Origin: Candidatus Methylophosphatis roskildensis
GTDB taxonomy: Bacteria > Pseudomonadota > Gammaproteobacteria > Burkholderiales > Rhodocyclaceae
DNA: 64,000 nt
Direction: 5' to 3'
Assembly: GCA_016708905.1 (NCBI GenBank)
Contig: JADJEV010000002.1
Coordinates: 62,001 to 126,000, forward strand
In this document: in pieces, positions 44,780 through 52,468 of the stretch
How the letters are laid out: the number at the start of each line of letters is the position of its first letter
Numbering within the stretch: position 1 is the first letter of the stretch
Notes under the pieces: generated by a model
The model's input: only the letters and a program-made list of their open reading frames with translations
What the model was told of the DNA's origin: nothing
Databases searched by the model: none
Position numbers and translations under genes: made by a program

Positions 44780-44980
44780 GAACCAGTCGACTCGCCGCGG
44801 GTCTATTCTCGTGCCCGGTCATTTGCCGTGGATGCAAGTCCTTGTCAATGTCAGTTGCCCGTTCAGTCACTTCGAGCCTAGTCACTCACCATGAGGCTGC
44901 GTTCTTGCGCCGCCCGTGGCCCCCTCGACCCAGACGCTCGCCCAAGCCCCGGCCTCAACCGACCCAGCCCTGAGTGTCTG

Positions 44981-45020
44981 CTGTAACTTCGCCGTTACGC
45001 CAGCGTCACGGCAACGCAAC
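44981..45020 (+). promoter_or_regulatory. possible Pho box upstream of olsBA
   Basis: Four 7-base units at exact 11-bp spacing: CTGTAAC, CCGTTAC, GCGTCAC and ACGCAAC, separated by four bases each. This matches the architecture of PhoB sites (direct CTGTCAT-like repeats every 11 bp). The weak -10-like CATAGA is nine bases after. olsB is PhoB-controlled in rhizobia, which supports the idea. Confidence 0.4.
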
Positions 45021-45032
45021 CGCCGCAACATA

Positions 45033-45052
45033 GAGTTGGCGCGTTCCAACTC
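45033..45052. promoter_or_regulatory. 7-bp palindrome just before olsB
   Basis: GAGTTGG, six bases and CCAACTC form a perfect inverted repeat ending 15 bases before the olsB ATG. It lies just upstream of the GGGG ribosome-binding site. It could be an operator or an mRNA hairpin affecting translation. Confidence 0.4.
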
Positions 45053-45066
45053 AACGGGGTTGTTTG

Positions 45067-45822
45067 ATGCTCGACAGACACGCCAGCCCGCGCGCCCGCG
45101 CTGCGCCGCGATTGCATGTCGGTCTCGCCTGCTGCGAAAGCGAGGTCATCGAGGCGCAGAGATTGCGCTACCGGGTCTTCGCCGACGAACTGGGCGCGCG
45201 GCTGCAAGTCTGCACGCCGGGCGTCGACCAAGACGTCTACGATCCGTTCTGCGATCACCTGATCGTACGGGACGAGCAGCGCGGTCGTATCGTCGGTACC
45301 TACCGCATTCTGAGTCCAGGCGCGGCACGGCGCGTCGGCGGCTACTATTCCGAAAACGAGTTCGACCTGACGCGACTACGGCACCTGCGCGGCAACATCG
45401 TCGAAGTCGGCCGCTCGTGCATCGATGCCGACTATCGTAGTGGCGCGGTGATCAGCCTGCTGTGGGCGGGGCTGATCAGGTACATGCTGCACGGTCGCTA
45501 CGAACATCTGATCGGCTGTGCGAGCATCAGCATGGTGGATGGCGGCCACGGAGCTGCGGGCATATGTGGCCAGATCGACAGCCATCTGGCGCCCCTCGAG
45601 TACCGGGTATTTCCACGCCTGCCGCTGCCAACGGATCGACTGAAGGCGATCGACAACGTCGAACTGCCTCCACTACTCAGGGGTTACCTGCGCGCCGGCG
45701 CATGGGTGTGCGGCGACCCGGCCTGGGACCCCGACTTCAACACCGCCGATCTTCTGCTCATGATGCCGATGTCAAGAATTTCCGCGCGCTACGCAAAGCA
45801 TTTCGTCGAGCGTCAGAGTTGA
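45067..45822 (+). CDS. olsB: L-ornithine N-alpha-acyltransferase OlsB
   Basis: A 251-residue GNAT-fold acyltransferase attaching a 3-hydroxyacyl chain to ornithine, the first step of ornithine lipid synthesis. RLRYRVFADELGARL, EVGRSCIDADYR and CASISMVDGG are signature segments of the OlsB family. The downstream acyltransferase gene overlaps its stop codon, forming olsBA. Confidence 0.9.
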   Translation: MLDRHASPRARAAPRLHVGLACCESEVIEAQRLRYRVFADELGARLQVCTPGVDQDVYDPFCDHLIVRDEQRGRIVGTYRILSPGAARRVGGYYSENEFDLTRLRHLRGNIVEVGRSCIDADYRSGAVISLLWAGLIRYMLHGRYEHLIGCASISMVDGGHGAAGICGQIDSHLAPLEYRVFPRLPLPTDRLKAIDNVELPPLLRGYLRAGAWVCGDPAWDPDFNTADLLLMMPMSRISARYAKHFVERQS

Positions 45823-46658
45823 GATTCCGCACCGGCCTGCGCCTCGCACGCGTCGGCGGCCATCTGCTTGCCGGTCTGGCGATCTCCGGTCTGGTGCTAC
45901 CGCTATGCGGTTGCGAGTGTCGCGGCGCAATCCGCGCCTGGTGGTCGGGCCGGCTGCTGCGCATCGTCGATGTCCGATTGCGGTCCTCGGGTGCCTTTCC
46001 GCCTAGCGGGTGCATGGTTGTCGCCAATCATGTTTCGTGGCTCGATGTCTTCGTCCTTGCGACCCTGCGCCCGGCAAGATTCGTCTGCAAGTCCGAGGTA
46101 CGCGAGTGGCCGTTGATCGGCTGGCTGGTCGCCTCGAACGAGGCATTGTTTCTCGAACGGGGCAGCCGAAGTGCGGCGGCGAAGTTGAATCGAACGATCG
46201 TCGCGGCCCTGGTAGCCGGCGATACGGTTGCCGTCTTTCCCGAAGGTACGTCTACCGATGGTTCCGCAGTCCTGCCGTTTCGCGGCGCAATGCTGCAGGG
46301 CGCGGCCGATGCCGCAAAGAGCGTCGTACCTGTCGCCCTGCGTTACGTCGATGCGAACGGCTCGCCCTGCAGATCGGCGGCCTATTTCGGCAACATGTCC
46401 TTCTGGGAATCGATGCGCAGTATCGCGTCGGCACGAAACCTGAATGTGGAGTTGGACGTACTGACACCGATCGGATCGCAGGGCATGGATCGGCGGAACC
46501 TGGCCCGCCAGGCCCACGCATCGATCACCAAGCATCTAACGCGAGCCGCCGGGCGCAGCGATACTGAAGAACCTTCCGGTCTTCGAGTCGCACCGCCGTC
46601 AGACACCCGCCCCACAGACACCCCGAGTCGAGGGCAAGCAGCTTTTCTTCGTGTCTGA
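45819..46658 (+). CDS. olsA: lyso-ornithine lipid O-acyltransferase OlsA
   Basis: A 279-residue LPLAT-family membrane protein adding the second acyl chain. The catalytic HX4D is NHVSWLD (H71, D76), and FPEGTS (140-145) binds phosphate-like groups. The TTG start overlaps the olsB stop (TTGA). The last 45 or so residues run antisense into apaH and look unrelated to the family, a tail from loss of the original stop. The lipid substrate is inferred from the olsB neighbour. Confidence 0.87.
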   Translation: MRFRTGLRLARVGGHLLAGLAISGLVLPLCGCECRGAIRAWWSGRLLRIVDVRLRSSGAFPPSGCMVVANHVSWLDVFVLATLRPARFVCKSEVREWPLIGWLVASNEALFLERGSRSAAAKLNRTIVAALVAGDTVAVFPEGTSTDGSAVLPFRGAMLQGAADAAKSVVPVALRYVDANGSPCRSAAYFGNMSFWESMRSIASARNLNVELDVLTPIGSQGMDRRNLARQAHASITKHLTRAAGRSDTEEPSGLRVAPPSDTRPTDTPSRGQAAFLRV

Positions 46659-47349
46659 ATCCGAGCGCTGACCAGTGTCCGCACACCACCGTGTGCGTGG
46701 CACCGGCACGCCCGGGCACGGCAAACCAGGGCAGGTAGCCGGGCGGCGCCGAATCGAGTGGGCCCTTCGAGCGGAACTCCATGCGTCCGTCGTGGGTGCA
46801 GAATCGCATGCGGGTCATCGCGTTGACGATGACCCGCAGTCGATCCCAGCCGCGCAGATGGTCGTTCCATTGCGCCGGTTCGGACCCCCACATGCTGGCA
46901 AGGAAATCTGCATAGTCCGGCGCATTCAGCGCGAGCTCGACTTCACGGCCGAGTTCGCGTGCCTGCGGGATCGACCACTGGGGCAGCACGCCGGCATGGA
47001 CCATCGCGTACTCGTCCTCGACATGGAACATCGATCGGGTGCGCAACCATGCGAGCAGCTCGTCGCGGTCAGGTGCCGCAAGCACCGCGTCGAGCGTGTC
47101 TTCCTTGTTGCGTCGGCTGCAGCCCTCGGCCAGCATGATCAGGTGCAGATCGTGATTGCCGAGTGTGGTGACGGCTACGCTGCCGAGGCTGCGTACGAAA
47201 CGCAAGACCTCGAGCGACGCATCCCCGCGATTGACGAGGTCGCCGACCAGCCAGAGGCGGTCGCGCGAAGCGGAGAAACCGATCTCACCCAGCAGGTTTT
47301 GCAGCGCGGCGTAACAACCCTGGATGTCTCCAATCGCGTAGGTTGCCAT
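46525..47349 (-). CDS. apaH: bis(5'-nucleosyl)-tetraphosphatase, symmetrical
   Basis: A 274-residue phosphoesterase splitting Ap4A into two ADP. Metal-site motifs GDIQGCY, GDLVNRG and GNHDLHLI, then MVHAGVLPQW and LALDSGCLWGGCLTAVRL near the end. Its 3' end overlaps olsA by 134 bp on the opposite strand. The overlapped ApaH part is the conserved one. Starts one base after the polysaccharide epimerase gene. Confidence 0.95.
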   Translation of the reverse strand: MATYAIGDIQGCYAALQNLLGEIGFSASRDRLWLVGDLVNRGDASLEVLRFVRSLGSVAVTTLGNHDLHLIMLAEGCSRRNKEDTLDAVLAAPDRDELLAWLRTRSMFHVEDEYAMVHAGVLPQWSIPQARELGREVELALNAPDYADFLASMWGSEPAQWNDHLRGWDRLRVIVNAMTRMRFCTHDGRMEFRSKGPLDSAPPGYLPWFAVPGRAGATHTVVCGHWSALGFRHEEKLLALDSGCLWGGCLTAVRLEDRKVLQYRCARRLALDAW

Positions 47350-47350
47350 G

Positions 47351-49231
47351 TCACCGCGTCGCCGTCGCGCCAGGGTCGGTCGGTATTGCGCGCAGTTCGG
47401 CCCGCTGCGTCGGCTGATACTCGGGAATCAAGCGCCGCAGATCACGCCTGACCTCGGCATCCGGTACCACGCGCGGCTGCCTGAGCCAGATCAGCGCCTC
47501 ATCGAGCCAGCCCGGCTCGACCTCGCGCGCCTTGGCGACGCGCAACTTGGGATGTCGCGTCGGCACCGTCTGCTCGTCATCGGCGAGCAGTTCCTCGTAG
47601 AGCTTTTCGCCCGCACGCAGGCCCGAGAACTCGATACGGATATCGCTCTCCGAGGCGCCCGACAGGCGGATCATGTCGCGCGCAAGATCGGCGATCTTCA
47701 CCGACTCACCCATGTCCATGACGAAGATCTCGCCGCCCTTGCCCATGCAGGCGGCCTGCAGAACCAGCCGCGAGGCCTCGGGAATCGACATGAAATAACG
47801 CGTGATCTCGGGGTGAGTCACGGTCACCGGCCCGCCGCGGGCAATCTGCTCCTGGAACTTCGGAATAATGCTTCCGGCGCTACCCAGCACGTTGCCGAAG
47901 CGCACCATCTCGAATCGCGTCGAGGCCGATGACTGCTGAAGCGCCAGGCATACCATCTCGGCCAGCCGCTTGCTCGCGCCCATCACATTGGTCGGATTCA
48001 CTGCCTTGTCGGTGGACACCAGAACGAACTCTTCGGCGCCGTGATTGGCCGCGGCCCGCGCAATGGTCGCCGTTCCGAGCACATTGTTGCGTACCGCTTC
48101 CCAGGAATTGATTTCCTCCATCAGCGGAACGTGCTTGTAGGCCGCGGCATGGAAAACGACCGTCGGCGCATACTGCCGCATCACCTGGTCGACGCGCACC
48201 GCATCCTTGACGTCACCCGCGACCCCAACTGTCGGCAGTTCGGGAAAGCTCGCCTGGAACTCCTCGAGCAAGCGATAGAGGAAGAACTCGTTGAGTTCGA
48301 AGAACACCAGTTGCGCCGGCCGGAACTGTGCGATCTGCCGGCACAGCTCGGAACCGATCGAGCCACCCGCGCCGGTGACCATCACCACCTTGCTTTCCAG
48401 GGCGGTCTTCAGCAGCGGCGTGTCGATCCACACCGGATCGCGCCCGAGCAGATCCTCGACCTCGACGCTTCGCACCTTCGAAACCGTGACCTTGCCGCTC
48501 ATCAGGTCATCGAATGCCGGTACGGTCAGCGGCCGCACCCCAGCGCGTGCGCAAAGTGTGGCCGCCTGCTTGCGCGCAGTGTGGTTAGCGCCAGGCATCG
48601 CGATGATTGCGTGCTGGACACGAAGTTCGCGCACCCAACGGTCGAGTTCCGACAGCGGTCCGAGAATACGCTGGCCGGCGAGCGTTCGCTTGTGTTTGCG
48701 CGGGTCGTCGTCAAGGAGCCCAACTACCCGCCACTCACTCGAACGCGACAACTCGCGCAACAGCGAGGACGCCGCATCTCCCGCACCGAGAACGAGCACT
48801 GGTTTGCCCTGAATTCGCAGGGAGCCGTACAGCCGGTGCTCGTTCCAGGCACGGTAGAGCATCCGCGCGCCCCCCATCAGCAGCAGGACCAATACCGGCT
48901 GCAGCAGCAGGACCGAACGCGGAACCGAAGGGAACGGCCGGGCGATCAGCAGCACCATCGCCAACAGCAGGGTGGACACGGCAACCGCCCGGGCAATCCG
49001 GAACAGGTCCGGAATACTGGCGAAGCGCCAGATCCCTTGGTAGAGCCCGAAGACCCGAAACACGATTGCCTGCAGCGGCACCGCCCAGGTCACTGTGCGA
49101 AGCATCGAGTCGACGTACTCGGTGGGAACCGACAGGTTGAATCGCAGCAGGTACGCCCCCCACCAAGCCGCCACCAGCGCTGCAAGGTCGAACAGCATCA
49201 CCAGCAGTGAGCGGGCGCGGAGATTCAGCAT
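47351..49231 (-). CDS. WbpM/FlaA1-type UDP-GlcNAc dehydratase/epimerase
   Basis: A 626-residue membrane protein. Four N-terminal helices are followed by a CoA-binding-like Rossmann region (VLVLGAGDAASSLLREL) and a polysaccharide-biosynthesis SDR domain with VMVTGAGGSIGSELCRQ, AAAYKHVPLMEE and STDKAVNPTNVMGASK, the Ser-Met-Lys catalytic set of this family. It produces the first sugar for an O-antigen or capsule. Last gene of the minus-strand cluster before apaH. Confidence 0.92.
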   Translation of the reverse strand: MLNLRARSLLVMLFDLAALVAAWWGAYLLRFNLSVPTEYVDSMLRTVTWAVPLQAIVFRVFGLYQGIWRFASIPDLFRIARAVAVSTLLLAMVLLIARPFPSVPRSVLLLQPVLVLLLMGGARMLYRAWNEHRLYGSLRIQGKPVLVLGAGDAASSLLRELSRSSEWRVVGLLDDDPRKHKRTLAGQRILGPLSELDRWVRELRVQHAIIAMPGANHTARKQAATLCARAGVRPLTVPAFDDLMSGKVTVSKVRSVEVEDLLGRDPVWIDTPLLKTALESKVVMVTGAGGSIGSELCRQIAQFRPAQLVFFELNEFFLYRLLEEFQASFPELPTVGVAGDVKDAVRVDQVMRQYAPTVVFHAAAYKHVPLMEEINSWEAVRNNVLGTATIARAAANHGAEEFVLVSTDKAVNPTNVMGASKRLAEMVCLALQQSSASTRFEMVRFGNVLGSAGSIIPKFQEQIARGGPVTVTHPEITRYFMSIPEASRLVLQAACMGKGGEIFVMDMGESVKIADLARDMIRLSGASESDIRIEFSGLRAGEKLYEELLADDEQTVPTRHPKLRVAKAREVEPGWLDEALIWLRQPRVVPDAEVRRDLRRLIPEYQPTQRAELRAIPTDPGATATR

Positions 49232-50205
49232 CGGGTAGGCCCGTCGATGTGACGGCGACACCTGGCATTGACCGTGTAGCCGAGAACGAGGTAGACAAGT
49301 ACCCAGAGCCCCAGCACCAGACCCGAGGCGATCGATGGGATGGCCAGGGCCGCACATGCGCTTGCGCCCGCCAGGGCCATCAGAACGTACCAGATCAGCG
49401 CGGTGGCCCGGTGTCCGAGACCGCTGCGTACCATCACCTGGTAGTGATGTTCGCGGTGCGCCTGCCAGATACGTTCGCCTTTCAAGAGTCGCCTGACCAG
49501 GGTTGCGCTCGCATCGACGATGAACGGGGAAAAGACCAGTATTGGAAACCAGAGCGGCCAGAGATCGCGGCGCAGCCCTTCGAGTCCGAGCGCGGCTGCC
49601 AGAAAACCCATTGGAATCGACCCGACATCACCCATGAAGATCCGCGCAGGATGGAAATTGAACACCAGGAACCCCGCTGCGCCAGCTGCGATGCACGCGC
49701 AAAACACGGCGATCTGCACATCACCGCCTTGCAGTGCGGCATAGGCGTAGGCAGCGAACCCGAACAGCGCCATGCCCCCGGCAAGGCCATCGGCGCCATC
49801 CATGAAATTGTACAGATTTGTCATCCAGACTACAGCAACGATGGCTGCGACGGACAAGGGCAATGAGGCAACTGGAAATCCACCTCCTGCCCACAAACCG
49901 ATTGCCGCGAGAAGATGGGCCAGAAAGCGGAGCGTGATCGGCAGATCGAACTGGTCGTCGAACGCCGACATCGCCGCGAGCGAAAACGCCAAGGCTGTCG
50001 CCGGCCATGGCCCCCCGGCTTCCACTGCGCCGATTGCTGCCGCCGCCAATATGCCAACGCCACCAGTCCGTGGAACCGCGCGATGGTGAAGCGAACGCTG
50101 AACCGGCGCGTCCAGCGCGCCATGCAGACCAAATCGCAACATGAAATGGATCACCGCAGCCGACGCCAGAAACGCGAACAGTGGTTTCGCAAGTTCAGGC
50201 AGCAT
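49225..50205 (-). CDS. initiating glycosyltransferase (WecA/WbpL, MraY superfamily)
   Basis: A 326-residue polytopic protein transferring a sugar phosphate to undecaprenyl phosphate. SAFDDQFDLP, WMTNLYNFMDGADGLAGG, FMGDVGSIPMGF and HREHHYQVMVRSG are the family motifs for catalysis and sugar binding. Overlaps the dehydratase gene by seven bases and the SDR gene by 11. Confidence 0.92.
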   Translation of the reverse strand: MLPELAKPLFAFLASAAVIHFMLRFGLHGALDAPVQRSLHHRAVPRTGGVGILAAAAIGAVEAGGPWPATALAFSLAAMSAFDDQFDLPITLRFLAHLLAAIGLWAGGGFPVASLPLSVAAIVAVVWMTNLYNFMDGADGLAGGMALFGFAAYAYAALQGGDVQIAVFCACIAAGAAGFLVFNFHPARIFMGDVGSIPMGFLAAALGLEGLRRDLWPLWFPILVFSPFIVDASATLVRRLLKGERIWQAHREHHYQVMVRSGLGHRATALIWYVLMALAGASACAALAIPSIASGLVLGLWVLVYLVLGYTVNARCRRHIDGPTRC

Positions 50206-51127
50206 TGAGCTTCACCGCAGCAGCCACCGGCTGAAAGGGGCGGGGCGCATAGCCGAAATCTCTGACGGCCTCCGAGTGATCGAAGGCGAGATCGTCGTTC
50301 ATGCGGCGCGCCATCTGGGAATTGAAATCGCGGTAGCGGGGTATTCGCGAGATCGACCACATCGCGATCCGGAAGAACAACAGCGGAACGCGCACGAAAC
50401 GCGGTTTCAGATCCTGCGCGACGAATATTCGGCGAACCATTTCGAGGTAACTCAGGGTTTCGCCCCCGCTCAGGTTGTACGCCTTGCCGAACGTTGCCGG
50501 GTTGGATAAAGCAAGCCGGCACGCCTCGGCAAGATCGGCTGCGTGCACCGGCTGCCGCAAGCCGCGTGACGAACCGAGCAGTGGAAAACAGCGGTAGCGC
50601 CGGATCAGTTCGGCGATCAGCGTGACGTTGCGATCCATGCCCGCGCCATAGACCAGCGTCGGGCGAAAGATCGTCCACGCGATTCCATGCTGTTCGCACA
50701 GCCCGGCGACGATCGATTCCGCCTCGGATGTGCGGGTCACGAAGGCCTGCTCGCGGGCGTCCTCCGAGCGGGACTTCGAGTAACGACCGGTCGAACCGAA
50801 GGCGATGAGTCGCTTGCCCCCCCGAGCAGCGAATGACGGCACGAGTCGCGGCAAGGTCGCCAGCGGAGCGAGATGGATCAACGCTTCGGCCGAAACCCCG
50901 GTGTCGCCGTCGGGAGAGGAGCCAATGTCGTACTCGATCCAGCGTGCGAACTGCGCCACACTGCTGGACAGACGCGAGCCATCGTCGACGGCGTCGATGT
51001 TCCGCGTCAGCGCAACGATGTCGGTGTCCTGCCGACCCAGCGCGGGCAGCAGGAACAAGCCGATCTGGCTGGCCGCACCGGTGATCAGAACTGTCGAGTT
51101 CACGGTGTTTCCGACATCCTGCGACAC
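50195..51127 (-). CDS. NAD-dependent epimerase/dehydratase-family protein, degenerate active site
   Basis: A 310-residue extended SDR with nucleotide-binding LITGAASQIGLFLLPALG. The normal Y-x-x-x-K at the active site is not visible; the equivalent region reads AFVTRTSEAE, where Phe and Thr occupy the Tyr and Lys positions. RPTLVYGAGMDRN follows as expected. It probably reduces or binds a polyprenyl-linked or nucleotide sugar, or is a non-catalytic member. The start could be the GTG at 51127 or an in-frame GTG at VNSTVL. Confidence 0.82.
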   Translation of the reverse strand: MSQDVGNTVNSTVLITGAASQIGLFLLPALGRQDTDIVALTRNIDAVDDGSRLSSSVAQFARWIEYDIGSSPDGDTGVSAEALIHLAPLATLPRLVPSFAARGGKRLIAFGSTGRYSKSRSEDAREQAFVTRTSEAESIVAGLCEQHGIAWTIFRPTLVYGAGMDRNVTLIAELIRRYRCFPLLGSSRGLRQPVHAADLAEACRLALSNPATFGKAYNLSGGETLSYLEMVRRIFVAQDLKPRFVRVPLLFFRIAMWSISRIPRYRDFNSQMARRMNDDLAFDHSEAVRDFGYAPRPFQPVAAAVKLNAA

Positions 51128-51304
51128 CCTCGATTGGTCGGCTCCAGAAATGCTGGCGGATTCTGAAGGCCGGGACTCTGCAACGGCAACGCCGCGTTAG
51201 GGGCCACCCCGCCTGTCCGGTCCGGGGCGGCCAATTCGGGGCGACTATGTGCGGGCGAAGTTTATCAGGCTCGGGCTGACGCTCCGCCATCGCGCTCGCC
51301 CGGC

Positions 51305-52468
51305 TCACGCCGGCGAATCGACGGACTTGCGTCGCGCGAATTCGGCATAGACTGCCAGAACACGCGAGACGATCGCCTTCTCGGCAAAGTCGCGCTCCAC
51401 CAAGGCACGCGAGGCCGTGGCAAAGGTCCGGCGTTTCCCGGGATCAGCCAGAAGCGCGGCAAGAGCCTCGGCCAGTGCCACAGCATCGCGCGGCGGAACC
51501 AGCAGACCGTTCTCGCCGTTGCGCACCACCTCGCGACACCCCGGCACATCGGTCGCCACCAGCGGCAGGGCGCAGGCGGCGGCTTCCAGCAGTGCCTTGG
51601 GCAATCCTTCGCGGTACGAAGGCAGGCAGGCGATGGTCGCCTGCGCCAATACCGCCGGCATGTCCTCGCGATGCCCCCACCACTCGACCGCCCCCTCGCG
51701 CTGCCAATCGGCCAGGGTCGGCGCGTCGATACCCTGCGGATTCTCTTCGTCACGACCACCGACCAGCACGAATCTCGCCGAACTCCCGCCGGCACGAAGA
51801 CGGCGCGCCGCCGCGACGAACTCCCCGACCCCCTTGTCCCACAACATGCGTGCAGGGAGCACCACCACCGGCACTCCGCTCGGCGGAGCCTGCGCGGGTC
51901 GAAAGTATTCGAGGTCGACGCCAGCGCCACGCACCAGCCGGACACGATCGCGATCGATCAGGCGCTCGCGGCAAAGCAGCGAGACATCGTCGGGGTTCTG
52001 CAGGATCAGGATCCCCCGCGCCAGGGCGCCTCGAAGGAGCAGCCGGACAAGGGTCCCCAACGCCCGGCCATGCCAGCTTCGCGAAATGAAAGCGAAGCCG
52101 AGCCCCCCCAGCGCATTGACGACATTGGGCACCCCGGTAATGCGTGCGGCGAGCGATCCGTAGATCACCGGCTTGACCGCAACATGGTGAACCAGGGCCG
52201 GGCGTTCCCTGCGGTAGATGCCGATCAGTTGAACGAGCATACGCAGGTCGCGCAGCGGATTCGTTCCGCCGCGACTGATCGAGAGGGAAATGACGCGCAC
52301 GCCATCGGCCTCGATGCGGCTCTGCATGCCGCCTATCCGCGTCACCAGCGCCACTTCGTAACCCGCGTCCAGCGCCGCGCGCGCCAGCGGCCGGCGGTGC
52401 GACCAGTAGTAATAGTCCTCCGAGATGAACAACAGCAGCTTAGGCTTTTCGCTCATGCCAATGCGCAT
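51305..52468 (-). CDS. GT4-family glycosyltransferase
   Basis: A 387-residue retaining glycosyltransferase with GT-B fold. PKLLLFISEDYYYWSHRRPLA opens the N-lobe. The donor-binding C-lobe has SYREGLPKALLEAAACALPLVATDVPG, typical of the EX7E motif region. Overlaps asnB by 29 bases, or 17 if the second ATG (52456) is used. The 177-bp gap to the SDR gene downstream contains a GC-rich CCCCG ... CGGGG stem that may act as a regulatory structure. Confidence 0.9.
   Translation of the reverse strand: MRIGMSEKPKLLLFISEDYYYWSHRRPLARAALDAGYEVALVTRIGGMQSRIEADGVRVISLSISRGGTNPLRDLRMLVQLIGIYRRERPALVHHVAVKPVIYGSLAARITGVPNVVNALGGLGFAFISRSWHGRALGTLVRLLLRGALARGILILQNPDDVSLLCRERLIDRDRVRLVRGAGVDLEYFRPAQAPPSGVPVVVLPARMLWDKGVGEFVAAARRLRAGGSSARFVLVGGRDEENPQGIDAPTLADWQREGAVEWWGHREDMPAVLAQATIACLPSYREGLPKALLEAAACALPLVATDVPGCREVVRNGENGLLVPPRDAVALAEALAALLADPGKRRTFATASRALVERDFAEKAIVSRVLAVYAEFARRKSVDSPA

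Noticed and set aside
44784..44980. Possible small gene between the repeat and olsB
   Set aside because: Short frames only, no ribosome-binding site, no recognisable product. I regard it as leader or promoter DNA.
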